NCBI GenBank assembly: GCA_023819315.1
Contig: JAMWBQ010000004.1
Coordinates: 1 to 42,063 of the forward strand
Direction: 5' to 3'
Source of the DNA: Candidatus Omnitrophota bacterium
GTDB lineage: Bacteria > Omnitrophota > Gorgyraeia > Duberdicusellales > 4484-171
Length of the DNA: 42,063 bases
Shown here: positions 18,798 to 28,185 of the stretch, one piece after another
Position numbering within the stretch: the first letter of the stretch is position 1
Layout of the letters: the number at the start of each line of letters is the position of its first letter
Made by a program: the position numbers and the translations under genes
The notes under the pieces: model-generated
Database searches by the model: none
Told to the model about the DNA's origin: nothing
What the model saw: the letters and a program-made list of their open reading frames with translations, nothing else

Positions 18798-19517
18798 ATG
18801 AGGAAAAATATATTAGATTTACGTAGGTATTTAGTAGAGATAAAATTGGGTGTTTTCTTTTTAATAGCTATAGTATTATTCTTTATCGCTATCATATCTA
18901 TACGAGAGGTTTCATTTTTTAAGGGGACATATTTAATAAAAGTGAGATTCCAATTCGTAGAGGGTATAAAAGTAACTTCACCGGTAAGATTTTGTGGTGT
19001 AGATGTTGGAGAGGTTAAAAAATTGGAGATAAAGGAAGAAAAAGAAGGAGTGATAGTATACGTTTATGCCAAGATATCTAAGGGAGTATTTATTCCTAAA
19101 AGCTCCAAATTTTTTATAAATAGTCTCAGTATGTTAGGAGAAAAATATTTGGAAATAATCCCTTCTGCACCACCTTTTAAAGATTTTCTTAAAGAAGGAG
19201 AAACAGTAGATGGTGTTAGCTCTACTCCTCTATTTGATATTGTAGGAACCATTAGTAAGGCAGTTGATAAAATAGATAATTTCTTTAACGAAGGTAATAT
19301 TAGACGTTCTTTAGAGGAGACAGTTATGAATATAAATGAAACGAGTAGAGAGATTAAAGAGTTGATAGTGGATATAAGAAATAAACAGGGGACAGTGGGT
19401 AGGCTTCTTTACGATAGTTCTTTATACGATAAAACGGAAGAATTGATAGAAGATATAAAGAAGAATCCTTGGAAATTATTATATAGACCTAAGGAGAAAC
19501 GGGTAAAAACAAAGTAG
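18798..19517 (+). CDS. mlaD: MlaD-type MCE domain protein
   Basis: Periplasmic lipid-binding subunit anchored by one N-terminal helix (about residues 16-35). The MCE domain covers about residues 40-125 with FQFVEGIKVTSPVRFCGVDVGEVKKLEI and SMLGEKYLEIIPS. A helical C-terminal tail follows, containing GTVGRLLYDSSLYDKTEELI, as in other MCE proteins. GGAGG before the ATG supports the start. Length is 239 aa, one MCE repeat, so it is MlaD-like rather than PqiB- or YebT-like. Confidence 0.93.
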   Translation: MRKNILDLRRYLVEIKLGVFFLIAIVLFFIAIISIREVSFFKGTYLIKVRFQFVEGIKVTSPVRFCGVDVGEVKKLEIKEEKEGVIVYVYAKISKGVFIPKSSKFFINSLSMLGEKYLEIIPSAPPFKDFLKEGETVDGVSSTPLFDIVGTISKAVDKIDNFFNEGNIRRSLEETVMNINETSREIKELIVDIRNKQGTVGRLLYDSSLYDKTEELIEDIKKNPWKLLYRPKEKRVKTK

Positions 19518-19529
19518 ATATTTAAACTT

Positions 19530-20882
19530 ATGTTTACCTGTAATCAATGTGGTTATAAATCTGTTAAGTGGTTGGGTAGGTGTCCTATATGTGAGAGCTG
19601 GGATTCTTTTGATGAGATGGTGAAAGATAAGGAGACAGATAGCGTAGAAGATTTTTTAGATAAATCTCCCCCTTTGCTTCTTAAGGAATTAAAAGATGAG
19701 GAAATGTTGCGAGTGACGACAGGGATAGATGAGTTTGATAGAGTTTTAGGAGGAGGTTTAGTTAAAGGGGAAGTTGTCCTTGTGGGAGGAGAACCAGGCA
19801 TAGGTAAATCTACCCTACTTCTTCAAATAGCAGGCAACTTATCTAAAAGTAACAAAGTTCTTTACGTTAGTGCTGAGGAATCTATTCACCAAGTAAATAT
19901 AAGAGCTAAAAGGTTAAATATAGATTGTAACAATCTTTATATTCTTAACCAAGATAACCTCTTAGAGATTTATAATCATATAAAGGATGGTGAGTTTAAT
20001 ATAGTGGTGATAGATTCTATACATGTAGTTTATAACCCTAAATTAGATGTTCCCAGGGGGACATTGAATCAAATAAGAAATAGTGCCGAGTTCCTTACCA
20101 GATTAGCTAAGTCCAAAGGTATAACATTTTTTATTATCGCCCATGTGACCAAAGAGGGAGTGATTGCTGGTCCTAAGATTTTGGAGCACATCGTGGATTG
20201 TGTTCTTTACTTTGAGTCAGAATCACTTTCGCAGTATAGAGTATTGCGGGCAAGTAAAAATAGATTTGGCTCTACTGGTGAGATAGCGATTTTTGAGATG
20301 TTATCTTTTGGGTTAAGAGAGGCTAAGGTATTATCGGAAATTCTACTACCACACAAAGATAATCCTATAGCGGGTAGTTGTATAAGTTGTGTGGTAGAAG
20401 GACAGAAACCTATGCTTGTAGAATTGCAAGCTTTAGTAAGTAGAACTAATTTTGGTATACCCCGTAGGAGAGCTTTAGGATTAGATTTTAATCGTTTTTC
20501 TTTACTTATAGCTACTGTGGAGAAACGCTTACGTATATCTTTGGCTAATCACGATGTGTTTTTAAATGTAGCTGGTGGTATAAAAATTACCGATCCTTCA
20601 GCTGATTTAGCCACAGTTATTTCCATAATTTCTAGTTTTCAAGAGAGAGAAGTAGAAGCAAACAGTGTATTTATTGGTGAAGTAGGTTTGGGAGGAGAAC
20701 TGAGAGCAGTAAGTAGTATAGGATTAAGGCTTAAAGAGATAGAGAAAGGAGGTTTCAAAAAATGCTTTATACCCAAAGGTAATCTTAAAGAAATAAAGGG
20801 AAACCACTATTCTTTTAGTTTGGTAGGATTAAGTTCAATAAAAGATATTTTAGATGAAGAATTCTTAGCTTTTAGGAGGTGA
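19530..20882 (+). CDS. radA: DNA repair protein RadA
   Basis: RecA-like ATPase of 450 aa that promotes branch migration during recombinational repair. It has an N-terminal C4 zinc finger (CNQCGYKSVKWLGRCPIC), Walker A GGEPGIGKST, the RadA-specific KNRFGSTGEIAIFEM motif, and a C-terminal Lon-protease-like domain (about residues 280-450). In Bacillus radA directly follows clpC; here three Mla genes lie between. Its last codons overlap the ribosome binding site AGGAGGT (20874-20880) of the next gene. Confidence 0.96.
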   Translation: MFTCNQCGYKSVKWLGRCPICESWDSFDEMVKDKETDSVEDFLDKSPPLLLKELKDEEMLRVTTGIDEFDRVLGGGLVKGEVVLVGGEPGIGKSTLLLQIAGNLSKSNKVLYVSAEESIHQVNIRAKRLNIDCNNLYILNQDNLLEIYNHIKDGEFNIVVIDSIHVVYNPKLDVPRGTLNQIRNSAEFLTRLAKSKGITFFIIAHVTKEGVIAGPKILEHIVDCVLYFESESLSQYRVLRASKNRFGSTGEIAIFEMLSFGLREAKVLSEILLPHKDNPIAGSCISCVVEGQKPMLVELQALVSRTNFGIPRRRALGLDFNRFSLLIATVEKRLRISLANHDVFLNVAGGIKITDPSADLATVISIISSFQEREVEANSVFIGEVGLGGELRAVSSIGLRLKEIEKGGFKKCFIPKGNLKEIKGNHYSFSLVGLSSIKDILDEEFLAFRR

Positions 20883-20884
20883 AG

Positions 20885-21862
20885 ATGGTTAGTCTTACTT
20901 TAATAAGGATATTCTTCATAATTATTTTTGGAGGTGTAGCTTATACATTTGGGGGAGAGCACCCTTTGCTTTATTTTATAGGAGGGATAATATTGGGAAG
21001 TTTAATAGTATTTTTTGAAATAATAGCAAGAAGGGTATCATTAAAAGGTTTATCTGCGGGAGTATTTGGTATTATTTTAGGACTTATTTTAGCAAAACTG
21101 TTTGGTACTATTTTAGATTTGTTTAATTTGGAAAAAGAATTAGATTTGCCTATAAGAATATTTATTACCCTTATTTTTATCTATTTAGGTATAACCCTGG
21201 GATTAAAAGGTAAGGAGGAATTTAGTATAATTATTCCCTATGTAAAATTTAGAAGACAGGAATTGAAAGAAGAAAATATCATTGTGGATACGAGTAGTAT
21301 AATTGATGGTAGAATACTTGATATCGTTAAGACAGGTTTTATAGAGGCTAGATTAATTGTCCCTCGGTTTATTCTAAACGAATTACAGAATTTAGCTGAT
21401 TCCACAGATCACCTTAAACGACAGAAAGGTAAACGAGGTATAGAAGTCCTTAATTCTTTAAAAAAAGAGCAAACCGTGGAGGTAGTTATACATGAAATGG
21501 AAGAGGATGGTAAGATTCCTGTAGATGAAAGGCTTATTAAATTAGCTAAAGTATTGGATAGTAAAATTTTAACTACGGATTATAACCTTAATCAAATTGC
21601 CCAACTGCAGGGAGTGAAAGTATTAAACATAAATGACCTTGCTAATGCTTTAAAACCCATTCTTTTGCCTGGTGAGAGATTTATGCTTAAGCTAATAAAA
21701 GAAGGTAAGGAACAGAATCAAGCAATTGGTTATTTAGAGGATGGTACAATGGTAGTAGTAGAAAATAGTAAGTGGTTGATTGGTAAAAATGTGGAGGTAG
21801 AGGTAACATCTGTGTTACAGTCTCCCAGTGGGAGGATAATTTTTACTAAGATTGCCGGATGA
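20885..21862 (+). CDS. yacL: YacL-like PIN/TRAM membrane protein
   Basis: A 325-aa protein with about four N-terminal membrane helices. A PIN nuclease domain follows (ENIIVDTSSIIDGRILDIVKTGF, later DERLIKLAKVLDSKILTTDYNLNQIA) and then a C-terminal TRAM domain (GERFMLKLIKEGKEQNQAIGY). This is the architecture of B. subtilis YacL. The ATG at 20885 follows AGGAGGT by four bases; the upstream GTG at 20879 lies in that site. As in Bacillus it lies between radA and ispD, but disA is missing. Nuclease function is inferred. Confidence 0.92.
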   Translation: MVSLTLIRIFFIIIFGGVAYTFGGEHPLLYFIGGIILGSLIVFFEIIARRVSLKGLSAGVFGIILGLILAKLFGTILDLFNLEKELDLPIRIFITLIFIYLGITLGLKGKEEFSIIIPYVKFRRQELKEENIIVDTSSIIDGRILDIVKTGFIEARLIVPRFILNELQNLADSTDHLKRQKGKRGIEVLNSLKKEQTVEVVIHEMEEDGKIPVDERLIKLAKVLDSKILTTDYNLNQIAQLQGVKVLNINDLANALKPILLPGERFMLKLIKEGKEQNQAIGYLEDGTMVVVENSKWLIGKNVEVEVTSVLQSPSGRIIFTKIAG

Positions 21863-22527
21863 AATTTGCTGTTATTCTTCTATGTGCTGGTAGAGGGAAA
21901 AGGTTAAAAGAAAGGGTAGATAAAGCGTTTGTGAATATAGGAGGTAGTCCTTTTTTCCTTTATAGTTATCAGGTTTTTAAAAATATTAAAGATATAGAGC
22001 AAATTATAATTGTAGCAAGAAAGAAGTTTTTCCCTCTGATAGATCTTTACGTAAAAGATAAAAATGTAAATGTTGTTTGTGGTGGCAGAGAACGTAAAGA
22101 TTCTGTTTACCAAGGTTTAAAATTTGTAAGGGAAGATATTGAATATTTAATCATTCATGATGGAGCAAGACCATTTATTGATACTGAGCTTATTAAAAGA
22201 GTTATGGAGGCAGTTAAGAATTACCCGGCAGTAACTTTGGGCATAAAAGTTAACGATGCGCTAAAAAAAGTTAAAAAGGGTATGGTTGTGAAAACAGTGG
22301 AAAGGGAAGATTTGTATTTTATACAGACTCCCCAAGCGTTTAAAAAATCCTTGATTATTAAGGCGTATAGATCGTTAGGTAAGTTAGCAGTTTACGATGA
22401 TACTCAAATGGTAGAGATGATGGGTGAGAAGGTGAAAGTTATCGAGGGCTCACCTTTAAATATTAAGATAACTTATCCTCAGGATTTAATTCTTGCCCAA
22501 TACATATGGAAAGCTAAAAATGAGTAA
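21859..22527 (+). CDS. ispD: 2-C-methyl-D-erythritol 4-phosphate cytidylyltransferase
   Basis: Third step of the MEP isoprenoid pathway: joins CTP and MEP to give CDP-ME. The 222-aa sequence has LLCAGRGKRLKERVDKAFVNIGG at the N-terminus, IIHDGARPFI in the middle, and TVEREDLYFIQTPQAFK. It overlaps yacL as ATGA and ispF by 8 bp. IspE, the step between IspD and IspF, is not in the window. Confidence 0.95.
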   Translation: MKFAVILLCAGRGKRLKERVDKAFVNIGGSPFFLYSYQVFKNIKDIEQIIIVARKKFFPLIDLYVKDKNVNVVCGGRERKDSVYQGLKFVREDIEYLIIHDGARPFIDTELIKRVMEAVKNYPAVTLGIKVNDALKKVKKGMVVKTVEREDLYFIQTPQAFKKSLIIKAYRSLGKLAVYDDTQMVEMMGEKVKVIEGSPLNIKITYPQDLILAQYIWKAKNE

Positions 22528-22999
22528 TTTGCGCATAGGATTTGGTTTTGATGTTCATCGTTTTACAGAGGATAAGAAAGCATTAGTTTTGGGAGGGGTG
22601 AATATACCTTGTGGATTTGGCGTAGAGGCTGTTTCCGATGGTGATATAATTTTACATGCTATAAGTGATGCTATTTTAGGAGCTACTGGTTTAGGCGATA
22701 TAGGTGACTATTTCCCTCCTGAGAGTAGTTTTTCTCAAGGCATAGATAGTAGGGTTATCGTTAAAGAGATAAAAGATAAAACAAAAGGTTACTTCATAGT
22801 TAATATAGATATAACTTTGGTTACTCAGAAACCACGTTTAGTTAGCTATAAAAACTCAATAGTTATTTCTCTAAAGGACATTTTCCATGCAGATAATATT
22901 AACTTAAAAATTAAATCAAAGGAAAATTTACCTATATTAGGTGGTATAGATGCCATCGCTTGTTTTGTCGTGATTATGTTAGAGACCAGATATGCTTAA
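22520..22999 (+). CDS. ispF: 2-C-methyl-D-erythritol 2,4-cyclodiphosphate synthase
   Basis: MEP-pathway enzyme that cyclises CDP-ME 2-phosphate. The 159-aa protein begins MSNLRIGFGFDVHRF, with the metal-binding Asp and His of DVH. HAISDAILGATGLGDIGDYFP supplies the third metal-binding His. I chose ATG 22520, which overlaps ispD by 8 bp; a longer start at 22493 adds a non-family peptide. IspF is normally a trimer, and its position next to ispD is typical. Confidence 0.95.
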   Translation: MSNLRIGFGFDVHRFTEDKKALVLGGVNIPCGFGVEAVSDGDIILHAISDAILGATGLGDIGDYFPPESSFSQGIDSRVIVKEIKDKTKGYFIVNIDITLVTQKPRLVSYKNSIVISLKDIFHADNINLKIKSKENLPILGGIDAIACFVVIMLETRYA

Positions 23000-24449
23000 G
23001 ATATACAATACTCTTACTAAGAGGAAAGAAGAATTTATACCTAAGAGCGATGAGGTAAAGATGTATACCTGTGGTGTTACTGTTTACGATGATTGTCATA
23101 TTGGGCATGGAAGGTCTCTTTATATTTTTGAGATAATGAGAAGATATTTGAAACATTTAGGTTTTAAAGTAAAATTTGTAAGAAATATTACCGATGTTGA
23201 TGATAAGATAATCAATAAAGCAAGGGAAGTATCTCTTAAAGCTAATATATCTATTATAGAAGCTTTTGATGAAGTAAGAAAAAAATATATAGATAGTTAT
23301 TATAAAGATTTAGAGACTTTAAGTATCCCACCTGCTGATATAGAACCACTTGCTACAGAAAATATCCCTTATATGATAGATTTTATAAGTGGACTTATAA
23401 GTAAGGGATTTGCTTACGAAAGGGAAGGAAGTGTTTATTTCTCGGTAAGGAAGTTTCCTTCCTATGGTAAACTATCAGGTAAGAAGATAGACGATTTGTT
23501 ATCAGGAGTTAGAATAGATGAGGATACCTTAAAAAGTGATACTCTTGATTTTGCTTTATGGAAAAGAGCCAAACCAAATGAGCCCTATTGGGATAGTCCG
23601 TGGGGAAATGGTAGGCCTGGTTGGCATATTGAGTGTTCAGTAATGAGCCAGAGATACCTTGATACAGAAACCTTGGATATTCATGGAGGAGGATTAGATT
23701 TAATTTTTCCCCATCATGAAAATGAGATAGCTCAGTCAGAAGCTTTTAATGGAAAAATATTTTCCTCTTATTGGATACATCATGGATTATTGACCATTAA
23801 TGGTGAGAAAATGGCAAAGTCATTAGGTAATTTTGTTACTATAAAAGATGCGGTAAAAAAATACTCTTCGTTAACTTTAAAATTATTCTATCTAACTGCA
23901 CACTATCGTAGTCCTCTTGATTTTAACGAAGCTAAGCTTAGTGAAGTTATGAGTATAAAGCGTAGGATTAAGGTGGCACTCTATCAATTACGTTACTTTA
24001 AAGACATATATGTAAAAGATTTCTCTTACGATAATATTAAAGCAATTTATAAAAAATTTATTGATTCTATGAATGATGATTTCAATATGCCTTTAGCATT
24101 TTCATCTCTATTTGAACTTATGGGAGAAATTAATACTAAATCAATTAAAGAGGAGAGATTTTTTGAAGAAGCAAAAGCTCTCCTTAGATTAATCTTAGAT
24201 ATATTTTTATTACCAAGCGAAGTTATAATAAAAGATGGAGCTTTTGGTTTAAAGAATTCTCTTGGTAAGATTGAAGAATGGGAGAGAGATATAAATATAG
24301 AAGAGATAGAAGAAAAAATCTTTCAAAGGAAAAATTTAAGAATGGAGAAGAGATTTAAAGAAGCCGATGAGATAAGAAATGAACTTTTAGTAAAGGGAAT
24401 AGTTTTAGAAGATTTAGCTGGTGGACAGACACGTTGGTATCCTAAATAA
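22992..24449 (+). CDS. cysS: Cysteinyl-tRNA synthetase
   Basis: Class I synthetase for Cys, 485 aa. Seen are YTCGVTVYDDCHIGHGRS (zinc Cys and HIGH motif), HIECSVMS, GGGLDLIFPHHENEIAQSEA, and GEKMAKSLGNFV (KMSKS-type). The C-terminal helical region ends with KEADEIRNELLVKGIVLED, typical of CysS. It overlaps ispF by 8 bp. In Bacillus gltX and cysE lie between ispF and cysS; they are absent here. Confidence 0.96.
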   Translation: MLKIYNTLTKRKEEFIPKSDEVKMYTCGVTVYDDCHIGHGRSLYIFEIMRRYLKHLGFKVKFVRNITDVDDKIINKAREVSLKANISIIEAFDEVRKKYIDSYYKDLETLSIPPADIEPLATENIPYMIDFISGLISKGFAYEREGSVYFSVRKFPSYGKLSGKKIDDLLSGVRIDEDTLKSDTLDFALWKRAKPNEPYWDSPWGNGRPGWHIECSVMSQRYLDTETLDIHGGGLDLIFPHHENEIAQSEAFNGKIFSSYWIHHGLLTINGEKMAKSLGNFVTIKDAVKKYSSLTLKLFYLTAHYRSPLDFNEAKLSEVMSIKRRIKVALYQLRYFKDIYVKDFSYDNIKAIYKKFIDSMNDDFNMPLAFSSLFELMGEINTKSIKEERFFEEAKALLRLILDIFLLPSEVIIKDGAFGLKNSLGKIEEWERDINIEEIEEKIFQRKNLRMEKRFKEADEIRNELLVKGIVLEDLAGGQTRWYPK

Positions 24450-24458
24450 AGTTTAAAA

Positions 24459-25076
24459 ATGAAGAAGAAAGCAAAATTTATTACTTTTGAAGGGGTAGAG
24501 GGAAGCGGTAAGAGTAGCATAATTTCTTTGGTACGTAATTACTTAGTAAGAAGGGGATTAAAAGTTGTTATCTTTAGAGATCCAGGTTCTACTCCTGTGG
24601 GAGAGAAGATTAGAGCTATACTTCTTGATAAGAAAAATAGTATCTCTCATTATACGGAGCTACTTTTATACTTAGCAGCACGCGCCCAGCTTATAGAGGA
24701 AAAATTAAAAAGAGCTCTTAATAATTACGATATAGTTATATGTGATAGATTTTTTGATTCTACTCTTGTATATCAAGGTTATGGATTAGGATTAGGTAAG
24801 ATAGTAGAGGAATCAGTAGATACTTTTTCTTTTGGTATTGTTCCCGATATTACCATTATTCTTGATAGCGATGTTAGAAAATCGTTAAATAGATTAAGGA
24901 AAAAAGATCGTATAGAAATGAGGTCTTTAAAGTTTCATTACCGTCTTAGAAAAGGTTATCGTAAGCTTGCAAAAAAATTCCCCAAAAGGGTTCGTTTAAT
25001 TAACGCTGATAAGAGTTTAAACGAAGTATTTGATGAGGTTAAACATACTTTAGAGGATTTTCTCCTTGTGGATTAA
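24459..25076 (+). CDS. tmk: Thymidylate kinase
   Basis: Phosphorylates dTMP to dTDP. The 205-aa protein has the P-loop FEGVEGSGKSS near the N-terminus, the DP-G base-binding segment RDPGSTPVGEKIR, and the DRFFDSTLVYQGYG motif. The LID has an RLRKKDRIE pattern. It acts directly after ThyX (gene at 4175) in dTTP synthesis. It starts 9 bp after cysS and is followed by holB, an arrangement shared with many bacteria. Confidence 0.95.
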   Translation: MKKKAKFITFEGVEGSGKSSIISLVRNYLVRRGLKVVIFRDPGSTPVGEKIRAILLDKKNSISHYTELLLYLAARAQLIEEKLKRALNNYDIVICDRFFDSTLVYQGYGLGLGKIVEESVDTFSFGIVPDITIILDSDVRKSLNRLRKKDRIEMRSLKFHYRLRKGYRKLAKKFPKRVRLINADKSLNEVFDEVKHTLEDFLLVD

Positions 25077-25083
25077 AAAGGAT

Positions 25084-25869
25084 ATGAATTATAAGGAAAA
25101 GATAGTAAATTATTTTCAAATTTTAAAAAAACATAATAAGTTATCTTCCTCATATTTGATAGTGGGAGATGATTTGACATTGATTTTTGATATAATTAAA
25201 CTTATAAATTGTTCTTATGAGGAGGGAAGTTGTAATAAATGTGATGATTGTCGTAAGATAGAACGCCGAGTTCACCCCGATGTTTTTTTAATTTCTCAAT
25301 CTTCTAATGAGAGTATAAAGATAGAGGATATAAGAGAAGCTCAGAACTTTCTTTTTTTGAAAAGTTTTCAAGGTAAAAGTAAATTTTTAGTTATTAACTA
25401 TGCTCATAAAATGACTTTAGAATCAGCTAATGCTTTTCTTAAGACTCTTGAGGAAGCCCCTTCTGATTCTTTTATTTTTCTTATTTCTTCTCGGGTTGAC
25501 CTCATTCTACCTACAATCGTATCGCGATGTAGAAGGATATATTTACCTATTAAAGAGGAGCGTAACATTTTGAATAGAAAAGAGATATGGGATTTTATCC
25601 TCAATCGTAAAGAGGTATATATAAAAGAAAGGGATTATTTAGATTCCTTTTTATTATCTCTCATAATGATTATGCGTGATTACATTGTATCTTTTTTCTT
25701 ATCGGATATTAATAATTTATTGAGTAAAGAAGATTTGGGGAGACTGAAGAAGATAAATTATCCTCCCTCTATAGCGCAGAAGAAGTTGGAAGTTTTATTA
25801 AGAATATACAACGCTATTGATAATGTAAATGTAAATTTAGCAACTAATATATTAAAGTTAAATTTTTAA
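25084..25869 (+). CDS. holB: DNA polymerase III delta-prime subunit
   Basis: Clamp-loader subunit of 261 aa. It has the zinc-binding module with spaced cysteines (CSYEEGSCNKCDDCRKIERRVHPDV), a degenerate P-loop (YLIVGDDLTLIF) as expected for delta prime rather than DnaX, AHKMTLESANAFLKTLEEAPSDSFIFL, and the SRC motif (TIVSRCRRIYL). ATG 25084 is chosen; an in-frame TTG at 25066 overlaps the tmk end. It lies between tmk and ricT, as in Firmicutes. Confidence 0.88.
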   Translation: MNYKEKIVNYFQILKKHNKLSSSYLIVGDDLTLIFDIIKLINCSYEEGSCNKCDDCRKIERRVHPDVFLISQSSNESIKIEDIREAQNFLFLKSFQGKSKFLVINYAHKMTLESANAFLKTLEEAPSDSFIFLISSRVDLILPTIVSRCRRIYLPIKEERNILNRKEIWDFILNRKEVYIKERDYLDSFLLSLIMIMRDYIVSFFLSDINNLLSKEDLGRLKKINYPPSIAQKKLEVLLRIYNAIDNVNVNLATNILKLNF

Positions 25870-25874
25870 AGTTT

Positions 25875-26666
25875 ATGAAGATAGCTTTAGTTAGGTTAAG
25901 AGAAGCAGGTAGTATAAATACTTATTTTGTTCCTGATGATGTAAAGGTTAACGATTATGTTATTATTGAGGCTGATCGGGGTTTAGATTATGGAGAGGTT
26001 TTAGAAGTAAGTTCTGTTAATAACGAGCCAGGACAGATAAATAACATTTTAAGAAAAGCCACAGAAGAAGATTTTAAATGTATTAATGAGAATAGGAAGG
26101 AAGCGGAAGAAGCTATGAAAATATGTGGGGAAAAAATAGGTAGGCACAATTTAAAGATGAAATTGGTAGAGGCAGAGTATTCTTTTGATAAAAAGAAGAT
26201 AGTTTTTTATTTTACTGCCGAAGGAAGAGTAGATTTCCGAGAATTGGTTAAGGATTTAGCAAAAGAATTTAAAGTAAGGATAGAGATGCGCCAGATTGGC
26301 GTAAGGGATGAGACAAGAATTTTTGGGGGTGTGGGTCCTTGTGGTAGGAAACTCTGTTGTGCATTGTTTTTAAAGAATTTTGAACCAGTAAGCATAAAAA
26401 TGGCTAAGTTGCAAAGATTACCTTTAAATCCTTCTAAGGTTTCTGGAATATGTGGGAGGTTAATGTGTTGTCTTTCCTACGAGTATAAGAATTATCAAGA
26501 ATTAGCTAAAGGTTTACCTCGAGAAGGAGATAAAATCGATACCCCAAACGGTAAAGCAAAAGTAATCTCGGTCAATGTTCTTAAAAGAATGGTTTATGTA
26601 GAATTCGATGATGGTCGGTTGGATAAGATAGTTTTTGAGACGAACGATTCCGGAGATAAAATTTAA
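25875..26666 (+). CDS. ricT: PSP1 domain protein, RicT/YaaT-like
   Basis: A 263-aa PSP1-domain protein. In Bacillus RicT works with RicA and RicF and influences RNA processing by RNase Y. The cysteine-rich core GGVGPCGRKLCCALFL and SGICGRLMCCLSYEYKNY could bind an iron-sulfur cluster together with partners. The N-terminus has the PSP1 pattern VKVNDYVIIEADRGLDYGEVL. It begins 5 bp after holB and ends 1 bp before metG. No RicA or RicF homologue is visible here. Confidence 0.93.
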   Translation: MKIALVRLREAGSINTYFVPDDVKVNDYVIIEADRGLDYGEVLEVSSVNNEPGQINNILRKATEEDFKCINENRKEAEEAMKICGEKIGRHNLKMKLVEAEYSFDKKKIVFYFTAEGRVDFRELVKDLAKEFKVRIEMRQIGVRDETRIFGGVGPCGRKLCCALFLKNFEPVSIKMAKLQRLPLNPSKVSGICGRLMCCLSYEYKNYQELAKGLPREGDKIDTPNGKAKVISVNVLKRMVYVEFDDGRLDKIVFETNDSGDKI

Positions 26667-26667
26667 G

Positions 26668-28185
26668 ATGAGTAAATTTTATATTACCACCCCTTTATAC
26701 TATGTTAACTCTTCTCCTCACATAGGTCATGCTTATACTAATATTATTGGAGATTGTGTAGCGAGATTTAAAAGATTAAAAAATGAGGAAGTATTTTTCC
26801 TTACCGGGACAGACGAGCATGGAGAAAAGATTAAGCTAACTGCTGATGAATGTAACGAAGATACACTCTATTTTATAGATAGAGTAGTAAATAGCTTTAA
26901 AGAATTATGGAATAAATTAAATATTTCTTACGATTTTTTTATTCGTACTACTCAAGATTTTCATATAAGAGTTGTTCAAGAAGTTATTCGCTATCTTTTT
27001 GAACAGGAAGATATCTATAAATCTAATTACCAGGGTTTCTATTGTATCCCCTGTGAATCCTTATGGACAGAGGCACAGTTAGATAATGGTTTATGTCCTG
27101 AGTGCAAGAGAAAAGTAGAGGAAATTGTAGAAGAAAATTATTTCTTTAGATTATCAAAATATCAGGATTGGCTGAAGAGATATTTAAAAGATAATCCTAA
27201 TTTCATCAAACCTAAGATTAGGTATAATGAAGTATTAGGTTTCTTGGAAAATAATGATTTAGATGACCTCTGTGTATCTCGTCCAAAGAAAAGGGTGAGT
27301 TGGGGTATAGATTTCCCTATAGATGATAATTTCGTAGTTTACGTTTGGTTTGATGCACTGATTAACTATATAAGTGGTATAGGATTTAATCAAGATAAAG
27401 ATAAATTCAATAAATGGTGGCCGGCAGATATTCATCTTATCGGTAAGGATATTTTAAGACAACATGCTATCTTCTGGCCAATAATGCTAAAGGCATTGAA
27501 TTTACAGCCACCAGCAATGATTTTTGCCCATGGTTGGTGGAAGGTAGGTGAGGAGAAGATGTCTAAGTCAAGAGGGAACATCGTTAACCCCGAGGAACTA
27601 ATAAAGACAATAGGTGCAGATGGTTTGCGTTATTTTCTTTTACGGGAGATCCCTTTAGGTATGGATGGTAATTTTTCTTGGTTAGCTATCAAGAACCGTT
27701 TTAACAGCGATTTAGCTAACGATTTAGGTAATTTAGTGTATCGGACTCTTTCTATGGTGGAGAAATATTTTGAATGTTTTATAAGCGGTAATTTTGAAAA
27801 GATACCTGATAGTTTTAAAGAATGTTTAGATAATTTACAGAAAAACTATGTTCCCCTTATGGAAAGCTTAGATTTTTCTTCTGTTTTAGAAGAGATATGG
27901 CAATTAGTTAATACGATGAATAAGTTCATAGAAGATACTAAACCATGGCTTCTTTGGAAAGAAAATAAAGTAGAAGATTTGAAATGGTTTTTATTCTCTC
28001 TTTTAGAAGGTATAAGGATAATGAGTATCTATATTTATCCTTTTATGCCGCAAACTTCTATTGAGATTATGAACCAGTTAGGAAGAGATGATAAAGAGAT
28101 TACTCTTAAAAAAGCAATATGGCAGAAGGGTAGTTTTAAGATAACTAAAGGGAAGCCACTTTTTTCTCGCATAGATGCTGATTGA
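26668..28185 (+). CDS. metG: Methionyl-tRNA synthetase
   Basis: Class I synthetase for Met, 505 aa. It has FYITTPLYYVNSSPHIGHAYT (HIGH-type), a zinc knuckle with CIPC...CPEC around residues 125-145, and the KMSKS signature in GEEKMSKSRGNIVNP. The anticodon-binding helical domain follows, and the C-terminal EMAP/Trbp111-like dimerisation domain is absent, so this is the short form. ATG 26668 lies 1 bp after the ricT stop. It overlaps tatD by 11 bp, matching the metS-tatD order of Firmicutes. Confidence 0.95.
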   Translation: MSKFYITTPLYYVNSSPHIGHAYTNIIGDCVARFKRLKNEEVFFLTGTDEHGEKIKLTADECNEDTLYFIDRVVNSFKELWNKLNISYDFFIRTTQDFHIRVVQEVIRYLFEQEDIYKSNYQGFYCIPCESLWTEAQLDNGLCPECKRKVEEIVEENYFFRLSKYQDWLKRYLKDNPNFIKPKIRYNEVLGFLENNDLDDLCVSRPKKRVSWGIDFPIDDNFVVYVWFDALINYISGIGFNQDKDKFNKWWPADIHLIGKDILRQHAIFWPIMLKALNLQPPAMIFAHGWWKVGEEKMSKSRGNIVNPEELIKTIGADGLRYFLLREIPLGMDGNFSWLAIKNRFNSDLANDLGNLVYRTLSMVEKYFECFISGNFEKIPDSFKECLDNLQKNYVPLMESLDFSSVLEEIWQLVNTMNKFIEDTKPWLLWKENKVEDLKWFLFSLLEGIRIMSIYIYPFMPQTSIEIMNQLGRDDKEITLKKAIWQKGSFKITKGKPLFSRIDAD

